Of a stretch of 64,000 nt of DNA, positions 38,064 through 47,148 are shown one piece after another. The position numbers and the translations under genes are program-made. Positions within the stretch are counted from its first letter, which is position 1. Each line of letters opens with the position of its first letter. The stretch is from Ga0077555 sp031367895. GTDB taxonomy: Bacteria > Pseudomonadota > Alphaproteobacteria > Rhizobiales > Hyphomicrobiaceae. The stretch covers positions 14,407-78,406 of the forward strand of contig JANLQP010000104.1 in assembly GCA_031367895.1 (NCBI GenBank), read 5' to 3'. The notes below the pieces were generated by a model. The model was not told the DNA's origin, ran no database searches, and saw only the letters and a list, made by a program, of their open reading frames with translations.

Positions 38064-38495
38064 ATGACAACCGACGCAAACGAGATTGCGCGGCGCTCGG
38101 CCGCAGCGATGTGGGCCGACGACAAGGCGAGCCCGTCGCTCGGCATGGAAATCGTCTCGGTCGGACCGGGTAGCGCCGTCATCGCCATGAGCGTGGGCGA
38201 GACGATGGTCAACGGCCTCGGCATCTGCCACGGCGGCTTCATTTTCACACTTGCCGACAGCGCTTGCGCCTTCGCGTCCAACAGCTACAACCAGCGCGCC
38301 GTGCTGCAGTCAGGCCAGATCTTGCTCCTGTCGCCGGCAAAACGCGGCATGCGCCTGGTCGCCCGCGCGAACGAGCGTCATCGTGCCGACCGCAACGGCG
38401 TCTACGACGTGACTGTCTCTGCGGAGACGGGCGAGGCGATCGCCGAGTTCCGCGGCCATATCCGCATCGTGCCGGGGACGCTGGTCGAGATGTGA
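38064..38495 (+). CDS. paaI: hydroxyphenylacetyl-CoA thioesterase PaaI
   Basis: The 143-residue hot-dog thioesterase has GLGICHGGFIFTLADSACAF, holding the HGG and catalytic Asp of the PaaI family. It hydrolyses hydroxyphenylacetyl-CoA and similar dead-end thioesters, freeing CoA during phenylacetate breakdown. It lies between paaG and paaK with a 9-base gap upstream, so it is in the same operon. Confidence 0.93.
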   Translation: MTTDANEIARRSAAAMWADDKASPSLGMEIVSVGPGSAVIAMSVGETMVNGLGICHGGFIFTLADSACAFASNSYNQRAVLQSGQILLLSPAKRGMRLVARANERHRADRNGVYDVTVSAETGEAIAEFRGHIRIVPGTLVEM

Positions 38496-38556
38496 CGTTG
38501 GCTGGGATCGGCTGAACGGCTGGCGCGGCAGAACCGAGACTTCTGAGGAAACTGCC

Positions 38557-39867
38557 ATGCACGACCTGACGCCGAAACGCTTCGAGCTGGAGCCGATCGA
38601 GATCGCCCCGCGCGAGGTTCTGCTGGACCTTCAGTTGCACCGCATGAAGTGGTCGCTCCGGCACGCCTACGAGAACGTGGCCCATTACCGGCAGGCGTTC
38701 GACGCGAAGGGTGTCCGGCCGGAGGATCTGCAATCGCTCGCCGATCTCGCGAAGTTCCCGTTCACGACCAAGCAGGATTTGCGCGCCAACTACCCGTTCG
38801 GCATGTTCGCGGTGCCGAAGACCCAGATTGCGCGGATCCATGCCTCGTCCGGTACCACGGGGAAACCGACCGTCGTCGGCTACACGAAGCAGGACCTCGT
38901 CACCTGGGGGCAGGTCGTCGGGCGCTGTATCCGCGCGTCCGGTGGGCGTCCTGGCATGACGCTGCACAACGCCTACGGCTATGGTCTGTTCACGGGTGGC
39001 CTCGGCTACCATTCGGGCGCTGAGCAGTTCGGCCTTGCTGTGGTTCCGGTGTCCGGCGGCATGACCGAGCGTCAGGTGCAGCTGATCGGCGATTTCGAAC
39101 CTGATATCATCACTGTCACGCCATCTTACATGCTGGCGATCCTGGACGAGTTCCGCCGTTTGGGGCTGGATCCGCGCAAGACGTCGCTGAAGGTCGGCAT
39201 CTTCGGTGCCGAGCCCTGGACGATTGCGATGCGCGAGGAGATCGAGGCGGCCTTCGACATGCACGCTGTCGACACCTACGGCCTCTCGGAGGTGATCGGC
39301 CCAGGCGTCGCCAACGAGTGCATCGAGACCAAGGACGGCCCGACGATCTGGGAAGACCATTTCTACCCCGAGGTGATCAACCCCGACACGGGCGAGGTGC
39401 TGTCGGACGGCCAAGTGGGCGAACTCGTCTTTACGTCGCTGACCAAGGAGGCGATGCCCGTCATCCGCTATCGCACGCGCGATATCACGCGACTGCTGCC
39501 CGGCACCGCACGCACGATGCGCCGCATGCAGCGTGTCACCGGCCGCTCCGACGACATGATGATTATCCGCGGCGTCAACGTGTTCCCGACGCAGATCGAG
39601 GAGCAGATCCTGAAGGTGAAGGGGTTGGCGCCGCATTATCAAATCCATCTGACGCGCGAAGGCCGCATGGACGAAATCGAGATCGTCGTCGAAGCGGCGG
39701 CCGATCAGGTTGCGAGCGAGGCGCGGACGCGGGCTGGTGGCGAACTCGCACATCTGGTGAAGAGCCTGATCGGCGTGACGGCCAAGGTCACGGTGGCCGA
39801 TCCGAAGGGCGTCGAGCGCAGCCAAGGCAAGGCGCGGCGTGTTATCGACAAGCGCGGAATCGCGTGA
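38557..39867 (+). CDS. paaK: phenylacetate-CoA ligase PaaK
   Basis: The 436-residue ANL ligase activates phenylacetate to phenylacetyl-CoA with ATP. SSGTTGKPT (residues 97-105) is the phosphate loop, GAEPWTIAMREEIEAAF and YGLSEVIGPGVANECIE form the adenylate site, and GRSDDMMIIRGVNVFPTQIE is the hinge. Length matches PaaK. The epoxidase paaABCDE genes are not in this window and must lie elsewhere if the pathway is complete. Confidence 0.96.
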   Translation: MHDLTPKRFELEPIEIAPREVLLDLQLHRMKWSLRHAYENVAHYRQAFDAKGVRPEDLQSLADLAKFPFTTKQDLRANYPFGMFAVPKTQIARIHASSGTTGKPTVVGYTKQDLVTWGQVVGRCIRASGGRPGMTLHNAYGYGLFTGGLGYHSGAEQFGLAVVPVSGGMTERQVQLIGDFEPDIITVTPSYMLAILDEFRRLGLDPRKTSLKVGIFGAEPWTIAMREEIEAAFDMHAVDTYGLSEVIGPGVANECIETKDGPTIWEDHFYPEVINPDTGEVLSDGQVGELVFTSLTKEAMPVIRYRTRDITRLLPGTARTMRRMQRVTGRSDDMMIIRGVNVFPTQIEEQILKVKGLAPHYQIHLTREGRMDEIEIVVEAAADQVASEARTRAGGELAHLVKSLIGVTAKVTVADPKGVERSQGKARRVIDKRGIA

Positions 39868-39957
39868 GGACTGGTGCCGCGACGCCAGCAACGATGACGC
39901 TATAGTGATGACGCCTTGCGAGACGCGGTGGCGTGCTCGGCCTATAGTGACATTCGG

Positions 39958-39997
39958 ACGCAGGGGGGCGGACGCAGGGGGGGGCGGACGCAGGGGA
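39958..39997. repeat. three tandem copies of a GGACGCAGGGG unit
   Basis: The unit GCGGACGCAGGGG recurs three times with different lengths of G-run between copies, 25 bases ahead of the small membrane protein gene at 40023. G-runs of this kind are prone to slippage or read error. No function is suggested beyond a possible effect on the leader of the small gene. Confidence 0.7.
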
Positions 39998-40022
39998 TCA
40001 GGAACTCTAACGGAGCAACCCC

Positions 40023-40160
40023 ATGGACCAGAACCGAAGCGATCTCTCAGTCGATGCGGCCCGGCAAGGCGTCACAGGGCACGGCGTGCGTTATGTCTTG
40101 GCCTACAGCCTGCTGCTCACGATTTGTGCCTTGGCGCTGACGATGGTCTTCGCCCGGTAG
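40023..40160 (+). CDS. small single-span membrane protein (45 aa)
   Basis: An ATG behind GGAGCAACCCC opens a 45-residue frame: MDQNRSDLSVDAARQGVTGH, then VRYVLAYSLLLTICALALTM and FAR. The polar GVTGH-VRYVL boundary leading into one membrane helix recalls tiny membrane proteins that I associate with many Hyphomicrobiales genomes, function unknown. It is too short for standard gene finders. It lies between paaK and the convergent flippase gene. Confidence 0.72.
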   Translation: MDQNRSDLSVDAARQGVTGHGVRYVLAYSLLLTICALALTMVFAR

Positions 40161-40210
40161 TACCGACCGCGAACACGCGTCTGGATCAACCGGCGGCGCA
40201 GAAAATGCAT

Positions 40211-41680
40211 TCAGCTTCGCCGCCAGTTGTTCCAAACGGCGATATCGAGGCCGAGGCGCCGCTTGGCGACGATCGTGTTCAAGCCGGCACCGAGGATCAG
40301 GCACGTCGCGGTTGCAAGTGCCGCTCCCATCAAACCCAACAGCGGTATTGCGATGAACTGCAGCACGATGTTGAGCGCCGCCATCGAAGCGATGACAGCG
40401 GCGCAAGCCTTCTGCTGGCCGAGCATATTGAGCAGGAACTCTGACGGTCCCATTGCGGCGCGGCCGAGGAAGCCCAGCACCAGCACGAACATTACGGGAT
40501 AACCTGCAACGAACTGCGGGCCGAACAGCCACAGCAGCGGCTTGCCCATCGCCAGCAGGCCGATGGCGGCTGCAAGTGACGGCCAGAACGTCCAGTTCAC
40601 GGCATTGCGGGTGATCGCCGTCAGCGCCGCTTGGTCGCCACGCGCGTTCAGCGCCGAGAAGCGTTTTGCCATAGCGCTGCCGACGGCGTAGTGGATGAAC
40701 ATCACCAGCGCCATGGTCTTGGCGGCGGCGAAGTAGATGGCGACCTGATCGGGCTTCATGAAATACGAGACGATCAGCACGTCGGTGTTCTGCAGCAGCA
40801 GCTCGGCGCCGCCGATGACGAGCAAAGGCAGCGAAGTCCGCAACCACAGGTCCGGGCGGCGCTCGACAGGGCCTTTCGGCACCTCGGCGCGGAAGCGGCG
40901 ATGCACGAGGAACGTCTGAATGGCGGCCGTGACCCAGGTCGAGATCACGGCCGCGGCTGTTGCAGTGACTGCATTCATCGGCCAGCCGAACTCATGCGCG
41001 GCGAACATGCCGACCAGCACCAGCAGCGGACGCAACACGTAGGGCGGCAGCAGCGCCACGCCCATCCAGCCGCTGCCGCGGCCGACGCCGTCCTGGACAT
41101 CTGAGAGCGTGATCATCGGCAGGCAGACGAGACCGATATAGAGCGGCAGTAGATGTGTCTCGGCAAATACCGAGCCGAAGAAGTGGAGCCCGGCCAGGCC
41201 GAGCAGAGCAACGGTCGTCGAAGCCCCGAAAGCAATCAGGCGGCCGTAGCGGAGCAGCCCGCGCATCAGCGGCAGTGACTTGGTTTCCCGGTACTCGGGT
41301 AACAGGCGGATCATCGCCATGCCGAGGCCGAGGTTCGACATGCCGCCGAGCACCAAGACCCACGTCCACACGAACACGTAGATGCCGTACTGGAAGCTGC
41401 CCATCCAGCGGGCGAGTACGATCTGCGAGAGATAGAGGATCGCGGCACTGACGACGCGCACGGAAAACGCCAGAAGCGCGCTACGCATCGTGCGCGCATG
41501 CTCGCCGTCGTCGAGCCACAGGCTCACGATCGTCTCGCGCACGCGATCGAGTGCAAGCGGTGCCCGTTCGGCCGCAATGGCTTTTTCGGAGACTGTCGTC
41601 ACATCAACGTCCTGACCCTGCACGCAACCCTCCGGATGCGCGAACCGCATGCCGGCCGCACTCTTGCCCAGAGAGGCCAT
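40211..41680 (-). CDS. polysaccharide flippase-like membrane protein (MATE/Wzx type)
   Basis: The 489-residue protein has about 12-14 hydrophobic helices, with QIVLARWMGSFQYGIYVFVW and GGMSNLGLGMAMIRLLPEYR, the pattern of oligosaccharide flippases (RfbX/Wzx). It probably moves lipid-linked oligosaccharide across the inner membrane. The first 60 residues are polar and cytoplasmic (VSLWLDDGEHARTMRSALLA). No glycosyltransferase lies beside it; the O-acetylation operon at 44-48 kb may act on the same surface polymer, which is inference. Confidence 0.87.
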   Translation of the reverse strand: MASLGKSAAGMRFAHPEGCVQGQDVDVTTVSEKAIAAERAPLALDRVRETIVSLWLDDGEHARTMRSALLAFSVRVVSAAILYLSQIVLARWMGSFQYGIYVFVWTWVLVLGGMSNLGLGMAMIRLLPEYRETKSLPLMRGLLRYGRLIAFGASTTVALLGLAGLHFFGSVFAETHLLPLYIGLVCLPMITLSDVQDGVGRGSGWMGVALLPPYVLRPLLVLVGMFAAHEFGWPMNAVTATAAAVISTWVTAAIQTFLVHRRFRAEVPKGPVERRPDLWLRTSLPLLVIGGAELLLQNTDVLIVSYFMKPDQVAIYFAAAKTMALVMFIHYAVGSAMAKRFSALNARGDQAALTAITRNAVNWTFWPSLAAAIGLLAMGKPLLWLFGPQFVAGYPVMFVLVLGFLGRAAMGPSEFLLNMLGQQKACAAVIASMAALNIVLQFIAIPLLGLMGAALATATCLILGAGLNTIVAKRRLGLDIAVWNNWRRS

Positions 41681-41737
41681 CCGGGGGCGTATGCAACCCG
41701 CGGTCCGAAAGCCGGACGAGGGCTTGTCCGTACGCTA

Positions 41738-41971
41738 TCAGTCCTTGGTTAGCGATCCGTAGCGTTGCCTTTCACGCTTCCGAATGGTTTCGGCCACGCC
41801 GAGCCAGGCCCAACAGCGCCCAGCGTCGCCGCCGAGCGAGTGGAACGTCGAGAAGAACTCGGCGACGTCGACGGCGTGGAAGCCGTGCCGGCCTTCCAAC
41901 ACGCAGGCCATCGATTCGACATCGGCGGGAGTGGGCGTTGCGTCTTCGTCCGGGTGCCAGGTCGCAGCCAT
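41738..41971 (-). CDS. small hypothetical protein (77 aa)
   Basis: From ATG 41971 the product is MAATWHPDEDATPTPADVES followed by FHAVDVAEFFSTFHSLGGDA and a basic end. I see no family match. Codon use is typical of the window, and an AGAGCTTC purine run precedes the start. The frame stays open upstream to 42118, but that extension is Cys/Arg-rich and unconvincing. It lies 57 bases upstream of the flippase gene on the same strand. Confidence 0.5.
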   Translation of the reverse strand: MAATWHPDEDATPTPADVESMACVLEGRHGFHAVDVAEFFSTFHSLGGDAGRCWAWLGVAETIRKRERQRYGSLTKD

Positions 41972-42200
41972 TGTCTGAAGCTCTTTGTCGCTGTTGCTCT
42001 GGCCTGGACAAGAGCAAGATCGGCGCCAGTTTCGGGCCGTGCCGCATTGAAAGTCGGCAGTTCCACAGGCGGCGAAGTTGGCACAGCCTGTAACTTGCGC
42101 TTGGCTCTGACGTGCCAATACGGCACACTACAGGCTGATTGATTTGCGAATGCCGCCCTGGATGTGACTTGCCCGGGCGCTCCAATGAGGGAGTGCTGCC

Positions 42201-42473
42201 ATGCCGTGGACGTTCCGGATTGCTTTGGCCGCCGTGATGGCCTTGGCCGCATTGCCTGGCCCGGCGCTGAGCCAGTGGGTCGTGACTCCACCGACGCCGC
42301 CCAGCGAATGGCGCTCGATCGAGGTTCCAATGTCGCAGCCGCGCGATCCCGCGACGGCCGGCCAGGGGTCGCCGGGCGCATCAAACGACGGTAGCGATGA
42401 CAACGGGAACGCCGCGCAGCAGCCGAATGCCGGTTGCCCTTATCAAGAGCGTAGGCTGGAGTTGCTGGTCTGA
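42201..42473 (+). CDS. small secreted Pro/Ser/Asn-rich protein
   Basis: The 90-residue product starts with a clear signal peptide (MPWTFRIALAAVMALAALPG, cleavage near ALS-Q) and continues with an unstructured VVTPPTPPSEWRSIEVPMSQ and a Gly/Asn/Asp-rich tail with a single Cys. A GAGGGA ribosome site precedes the ATG. No family is recognised; it would act outside the inner membrane. Confidence 0.62.
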   Translation: MPWTFRIALAAVMALAALPGPALSQWVVTPPTPPSEWRSIEVPMSQPRDPATAGQGSPGASNDGSDDNGNAAQQPNAGCPYQERRLELLV

Positions 42474-42567
42474 TGATTAATTCGGAACCGTCAGCGATTT
42501 CGACATTCAGGGCGAGACCGAGCACGCCCACGGCAGAGACGAAATCGATCACTGTCCCGCTTTAAAC

Positions 42568-43635
42568 CTACTCCGCAGCCTTCGGCTGAGCGCGGCTGGC
42601 GGCCTTTTGCTTCGCTGGCGGCGGCGTGGAGCCGGTTTCGGTCGCGGCTTTGGCGGCCTTTGCTTTCCCGGCCTTGTCTTTCGCGCTGGCGACCGCTTGA
42701 CCGGCCTTCTTCTTGGCGACGGGCCGCTTGCGGGCACCGCATTCCCAGCCGGTCACCGTTTGCCGCATGCTCTGCACGCCCTTGGCGTCGGCGGGGATCG
42801 GCAGGTTATCGATTGTCGGCGGCGAGTTGAAAAGCAGTTTCCACCCTTGTGCCTGGAAGCCGTGATCGAGCAGGCTCGCGGCGCGAATGCTGCGCTCGCG
42901 GCCAGAGGGTTCGCCGAGTACCACGGCGACCAGCTTGCGGCCGTCGCGCGTGGCGCTGGAGACGACATTGAAGCCACTGTCGCAGATGAAGCCGGTCTTG
43001 ATGCCGTCCGCGCCCTCGAAGGTTTTCAGCAGGTGATTGTGCGTTGCGAGCTTGAGCTTGCCGATCTGCACCTCCGGCAGCGTCCAGAGCGGAGCATGCT
43101 CGGGGAAATCGCGCAGTATCGCGCGTGAAAGCCGGGCAAGGTCGCGGGCTGTGGTCACCTGCTCGGGCGCCGGCAAGCCATTCGGGTTGACGAACTTGGT
43201 CCGCGTCATGCCAAGGCGCAGCGCGGTGTCGTTCATCAGTTTGACGAAGTTCTCTTCCGAGCCGCCGATGGCCTCGGCCAGCATGACGGCAACGTCGTTC
43301 GCCGACTTCACGATCACCGCCTTGATGGCGAGATCGACGGTCATCTCGGCGCCGACGGGCAATCCGACCTTGCTCGGCGGCTGGACGAAGGCGTGCTGGC
43401 TGACCGGGATCTTCTGTTCGAGCGTGATGCGACCTGTCTTCAGCGCCTCGAACGTCAGATAGGCGGTCATGATCTTGGTTAGCGATGCCGGATGCCAGAG
43501 ATTGTCCTGGTCCTCGGCATAGAAAATGCGGCCGGTCGCTGGTTCGAACAGCAGTGCAGGCCCGGCAACAGCCGTCGCCGCGGCGAGGCCCGCAAGCAGG
43601 ACACCCGAAAGGCAGGCAGCGATTTTGGCGCGCAT
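42568..43635 (-). CDS. D-alanyl-D-alanine carboxypeptidase (S11, DacF/PBP5-like)
   Basis: The 355-residue protein has a signal peptide (MRAKIAACLSGVLLAGLAAA) and the three penicillin-binding motifs: SLTK at 51-54, SAN at 110-112 and KTG at 211-213. It trims pentapeptides of peptidoglycan. In place of the usual membrane anchor the C-terminus is a 50-residue Lys/Ala-rich tail (VAKKKAGQAVASAKDKAGKA), which could bind wall or lipid. I chose ATG 43635; the frame extends to 43701 with Cys/Arg-rich sequence unlike a signal. Confidence 0.92.
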   Translation of the reverse strand: MRAKIAACLSGVLLAGLAAATAVAGPALLFEPATGRIFYAEDQDNLWHPASLTKIMTAYLTFEALKTGRITLEQKIPVSQHAFVQPPSKVGLPVGAEMTVDLAIKAVIVKSANDVAVMLAEAIGGSEENFVKLMNDTALRLGMTRTKFVNPNGLPAPEQVTTARDLARLSRAILRDFPEHAPLWTLPEVQIGKLKLATHNHLLKTFEGADGIKTGFICDSGFNVVSSATRDGRKLVAVVLGEPSGRERSIRAASLLDHGFQAQGWKLLFNSPPTIDNLPIPADAKGVQSMRQTVTGWECGARKRPVAKKKAGQAVASAKDKAGKAKAAKAATETGSTPPPAKQKAASRAQPKAAE

Positions 43636-43854
43636 CGGGTTTTCCGCTGAATTTCTCTCGAACGAATCACGGCATTCACGACAACGGAACGCCTTATACA
43701 TGAACGGCTTAGTCCCGGCGAGCCGGGATTAGGCGGTTGGATTCGGACATTCCCTTGCGGTATCGCCACCGCATCGCTGCCTCCAGCTCCCCGTTTGCCA
43801 AGTCGCGTCGACGAAATGATGGCAAGCGCGTTGGCTGCAACTCGAGCGCTGGTA

Positions 43855-44130
43855 TCACTCGATCTTGAAGCGTTCCCGCAGTTGCTCGAAGAGCCCGGCC
43901 GGCCCCCAGTGGCGCATCGCCTGGTCCCAATCGCTGGCGGTCTCGGCGAGCCAAGCGCAAACGCTGTTCGACGGCAGGCTTTGCGTCCATTTGGCAAGCC
44001 CGGCCGAATTGAACACCACCAGCATTGCAACGGCGATCAGACCGATCTTCAGGGCATCCCGGGTCCGGCCGGGTGTCATGCCCCTTTCGAGTTCCAGGGC
44101 GCCCCATTTCTGTTCCGTTGGCTGCTGCAT
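43855..44130 (-). CDS. small membrane protein at the end of the O-acetylation operon
   Basis: The 91-residue product has one hydrophobic helix (IGLIAVAMLVVFNSAGLAKW) flanked by a charged N-terminus (ALELERGMTPGRTRDALK) and an acidic-basic tail. It begins 11 bases after the MBOAT gene stop on the same strand, so it belongs to that operon. I know no named family; an accessory subunit of the acyltransferase is a fair guess. The frame continues upstream through the MBOAT gene, where it is only a shadow. Confidence 0.68.
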   Translation of the reverse strand: MQQPTEQKWGALELERGMTPGRTRDALKIGLIAVAMLVVFNSAGLAKWTQSLPSNSVCAWLAETASDWDQAMRHWGPAGLFEQLRERFKIE

Positions 44131-44141
44131 GGAATTCGTCC

Positions 44142-45593
44142 TCAGAACTGGAAGTAGATGAAAGCCGCCGTGCCGTCGCCGCCGATGATCTCGAAGGTGA
44201 GCAGCAACAACCCCGCGATGACACCGACCACCCAGACCGGCAGGCGCTGATAGAGCCGATCCAAGCGTTCGAGCAGATCGGGCGGCGTGAACTGAATGGC
44301 GAGACCGAAGGCAATGAGGCTCACGAGGAACGGCGTGACCAGCGTCGCCGGACTGGTGAGACGCCCAAGGCCCGCCAGCACCTCGATCGCCCGCGGCACG
44401 TTTTCGGCGCGGAAAAAGATCCAGCAAAAGCAGACGAAGTGGAAGATCGCGAGCACCGCCACGAAGCGCCGCCACAATGGCCGCTCCGGCATCGGCGGTC
44501 CAGCGGCAGCCCCGCGCACGTTCGAGATCGCCCGCTCGGCGGCTAGCATGCCACCGTGCAGCGCCCCCCAGATGACGAACTTCCAGGCCGCGCCATGCCA
44601 GATGCCGCCGAGCACCATCGTCAGCAACAGGTTGCGATTGGTCCGCCAGCCGCCGCCACGATTTCCCCCGAGCGGGATGTAGAGATAGTCGCGCAGCCAA
44701 CTCGACAGCGACAAATGCCAGCGCCGCCAGAAATCGCTGAGCGACATGGCGCGGTAGGGCTGGTTGAAATTGCGCTGGAACCGGTAGCCGAGCAGGGCCG
44801 CGACGCCGATGGCGATGTCGCTGTAGGCCGAAAAATCGCAGTAGATCTGCACCGCGTAACCGTAGACCGCAGCCGTCAGATCAATCGCACCGAAGGCCGT
44901 CGGGTCGAAGAACGCCTTGTCGACGAGATGCACCGCCAGCCAGTGCGCGATGACGGCCTTTTTGAACACGCCCCACAGGATCAGCAGCATGCCGAGCCCG
45001 ACGAACACGCGTTCCGGGTTCGGCGGCTTTTCCAGTTGCGGCAGAAAACTTGCCGCTCGCACAATCGGCCCGGCAACGAGATGCGGGAAGAACGAGATGA
45101 AGAACATCACGTCGATCAGCGGCCGGGCACGGTCGAGATCACCGCGGTGCAGATCGACGATGTAGGAGATGCCCTGGAACGTGAAGAACGAGATGCCGAC
45201 CGGCAGAACGATCTCGAAGAGCGGGATTTCGCGCGCAAGGCCGGCCGCGCGCAGCAGCGTGTTCATTTCCTCCGCGAACCAGCCGAAATACTTGAAGAAG
45301 CCGAGCACCACAAGATTGAGCGCGACGCCGGCAGCGACAATGCGGGATTGGACGATGCGGGATTGTTTGTCGGGACCGCGGAACGCCTCGATCAGGCGAG
45401 CCGTACCCCAATTGAGCAAGACGCTCGCAAACAGCAGGAATGCCAGCTTCCAGTTCCAGAAGGCATAGAAGAAATAGCTGGCCGCAATGATGACCAGCTT
45501 GTGCATTGTGTGGTGGCCGAGCAGCACCGCCCCCCAGGACAGCGGCCAGACCACCAGGTAGAACAGTAGGAACGACAGCGTCGGAAAGACCAC
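44142..45593 (-). CDS. MBOAT-family O-acyltransferase (AlgI/PatA-like)
   Basis: The 483-residue protein has about ten hydrophobic helices and the MBOAT core: GISFFTFQGISYIVDLHRGD, YCDFSAYSDIAIGVAALLGY, FWRRWHLSLSSWLRDYLYIP and the catalytic-His segment GGIWHGAAWKF. Such proteins pass acyl groups across the inner membrane for surface polymer acetylation. The start is GTG 45593 (VVFPTLSFLLFYLV). The long frame upstream overlaps the SGNH gene and is a shadow. Two SGNH hydrolases upstream are its likely periplasmic partners. Confidence 0.93.
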   Translation of the reverse strand: MVFPTLSFLLFYLVVWPLSWGAVLLGHHTMHKLVIIAASYFFYAFWNWKLAFLLFASVLLNWGTARLIEAFRGPDKQSRIVQSRIVAAGVALNLVVLGFFKYFGWFAEEMNTLLRAAGLAREIPLFEIVLPVGISFFTFQGISYIVDLHRGDLDRARPLIDVMFFISFFPHLVAGPIVRAASFLPQLEKPPNPERVFVGLGMLLILWGVFKKAVIAHWLAVHLVDKAFFDPTAFGAIDLTAAVYGYAVQIYCDFSAYSDIAIGVAALLGYRFQRNFNQPYRAMSLSDFWRRWHLSLSSWLRDYLYIPLGGNRGGGWRTNRNLLLTMVLGGIWHGAAWKFVIWGALHGGMLAAERAISNVRGAAAGPPMPERPLWRRFVAVLAIFHFVCFCWIFFRAENVPRAIEVLAGLGRLTSPATLVTPFLVSLIAFGLAIQFTPPDLLERLDRLYQRLPVWVVGVIAGLLLLTFEIIGGDGTAAFIYFQF

Positions 45594-45612
45594 GTTTGCC
45601 CAACCCTTTCCG

Positions 45613-47148
45613 TCAGCGTTTCGGTGGCGGATAACCAGCCAGCAACCGCGCGTAGAGCTGATCTGCCGCCCGCCAATAGCCATCCTGCTTGAAATGCACC
45701 CGGTCCTTGTGCGCAAGCCCCTGCCGGAACCAGCGGTCGGCACCACATTCGGTCTCGAACAGCGCGAACCAATCGTAGAAAAGGGCACCCTGGCGTGCTG
45801 CAACCTCACGCTGCAGTGCGCGCACGACAGGAATCGCGGGTGGCGTATGCCAGCGGCAGAGGCGCCGGTCCTTGTCCGCCAGCATCTGCTCATAGGCTTG
45901 CCGTTCCGCGACGTCGAGCGTCTGGCAGATGGCGTCGGCCGGTGGTTCAGGCGGTGGCGGGCGCACGATCTTGGTTCGCACGCCGCCGCCATTTGCGGCT
46001 CCTGACGGCGCGACCTGTATCGGCCCGGACGGTAGGTCGGCGGCGGCCGCTCCGCTGCCGCCAGGTGCGGGCGTTGCTCGCGATGATGCGGACATTTCAG
46101 GCTGCAACGATGCAATTGGCGGCGTTGGCGGCAGGCAGAACCGAGGATAGCGATTTGCGTCCGGCGTGCCGACGACGACCAGCGAGGCATTGGGTGCTGC
46201 GACCTTCAGCGCGGCCAGTCGCTCCTCCAGCTGCCGTGCATAGCGCGCCTCGATGCTGCCGACCGGGGCATGTCCCTCGTTGGTGCCGAACGCGACGATG
46301 ATCAGCGCCGGATCGAGGCTTGCGATCTGGGCGGCGGCACGCGGCCAGTCCCAGCGTGACATGATTGAGACCTGCGCGCCGATGAAGCCGAGGTTCGACA
46401 GCGTCAAGCCGCGCGCCTCACCGAGCAGCGTGTGATCCGTGATCTCGACGGGGCCGTCGCCGTATGTGCGCAACACGATCCGCTGCACGAGGCGGGGCAC
46501 GGCGATCCGGTAGCTCTCGGTTCCTGTCTCCGCCGCGGCGGTCGTGATCGCGGAGAGTGGCTGTCCGTCCGCGTAAATCTCGAACGCACCGCCACCCGGC
46601 TGCGTATTGACGCCAATCTCGAACGCCTTCAGCCGGCCAGCGCTGCGATTATCGATCGTGATCATTTCGTCGGCAGCTGTGGCCCGCGCGACCTGGCCCG
46701 AAAGACCAAACGGCACGGCGTCAGGCGTGGTTTTGTTGCTGGTCAGCGTCTTCCAGCCAGCCGATTGCGCCACCGCGACCTGATGCGGCCGATAGTAGTC
46801 ATGCGGTGCGCCCGGCGGCAGAAAACCGCGCCCCCCATTGCCGAAACGCAGTTGCAGCAGGGTCCGCAACCGGCCCGTGAAGTGATCGGCGGCTGTGTGA
46901 CTGTCACCGATCTGCAAGATTGCGATGTCGCTGCGCTTGCCCGCGTCGAAGCCCGAGAGGTAGGCGTGGAACTTGGCCAGCGCCTCGAGATCGCCGGCGT
47001 CTGCCGTCCGCGCCGCCGCGGGGCTTGCCAGCGTCTTGCGCCGCGTCACGGATTGCGCTTCAGCTGCCACAATCGAGAGGGCGAAGCAGACGAGCACCGT
47101 TAACCAGCGGCACATCCCCCCCGCATTGCTCGGCCGGAGCTTGGTCAT
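45613..47148 (-). CDS. large SGNH/GDSL hydrolase-like protein, putative O-acetyltransferase partner
   Basis: The 511-residue protein has a signal peptide (CRWLTVLVCFALSIVAAEAQ) and an SGNH core: block I IGDSHTAADHF (residues 80-90), FGTNEGHAP as block III, and DRVHFKQDGY with Asp482/His485 at the end. A 100-residue insertion rich in Pro/Gly/Ser (SSRATPAPGGSGAAAADLPS) splits the fold before block V. Partnered with an MBOAT, it would transfer acetyl to polysaccharide in the periplasm. Its start overlaps the preceding gene by four bases. Confidence 0.85.
   Translation of the reverse strand: MTKLRPSNAGGMCRWLTVLVCFALSIVAAEAQSVTRRKTLASPAAARTADAGDLEALAKFHAYLSGFDAGKRSDIAILQIGDSHTAADHFTGRLRTLLQLRFGNGGRGFLPPGAPHDYYRPHQVAVAQSAGWKTLTSNKTTPDAVPFGLSGQVARATAADEMITIDNRSAGRLKAFEIGVNTQPGGGAFEIYADGQPLSAITTAAAETGTESYRIAVPRLVQRIVLRTYGDGPVEITDHTLLGEARGLTLSNLGFIGAQVSIMSRWDWPRAAAQIASLDPALIIVAFGTNEGHAPVGSIEARYARQLEERLAALKVAAPNASLVVVGTPDANRYPRFCLPPTPPIASLQPEMSASSRATPAPGGSGAAAADLPSGPIQVAPSGAANGGGVRTKIVRPPPPEPPADAICQTLDVAERQAYEQMLADKDRRLCRWHTPPAIPVVRALQREVAARQGALFYDWFALFETECGADRWFRQGLAHKDRVHFKQDGYWRAADQLYARLLAGYPPPKR

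Noticed and set aside
38245..39891. 548-codon minus-strand frame opposite paaK
   Set aside because: The opposite strand is a full, motif-complete PaaK; the antisense translation has no recognisable domain.
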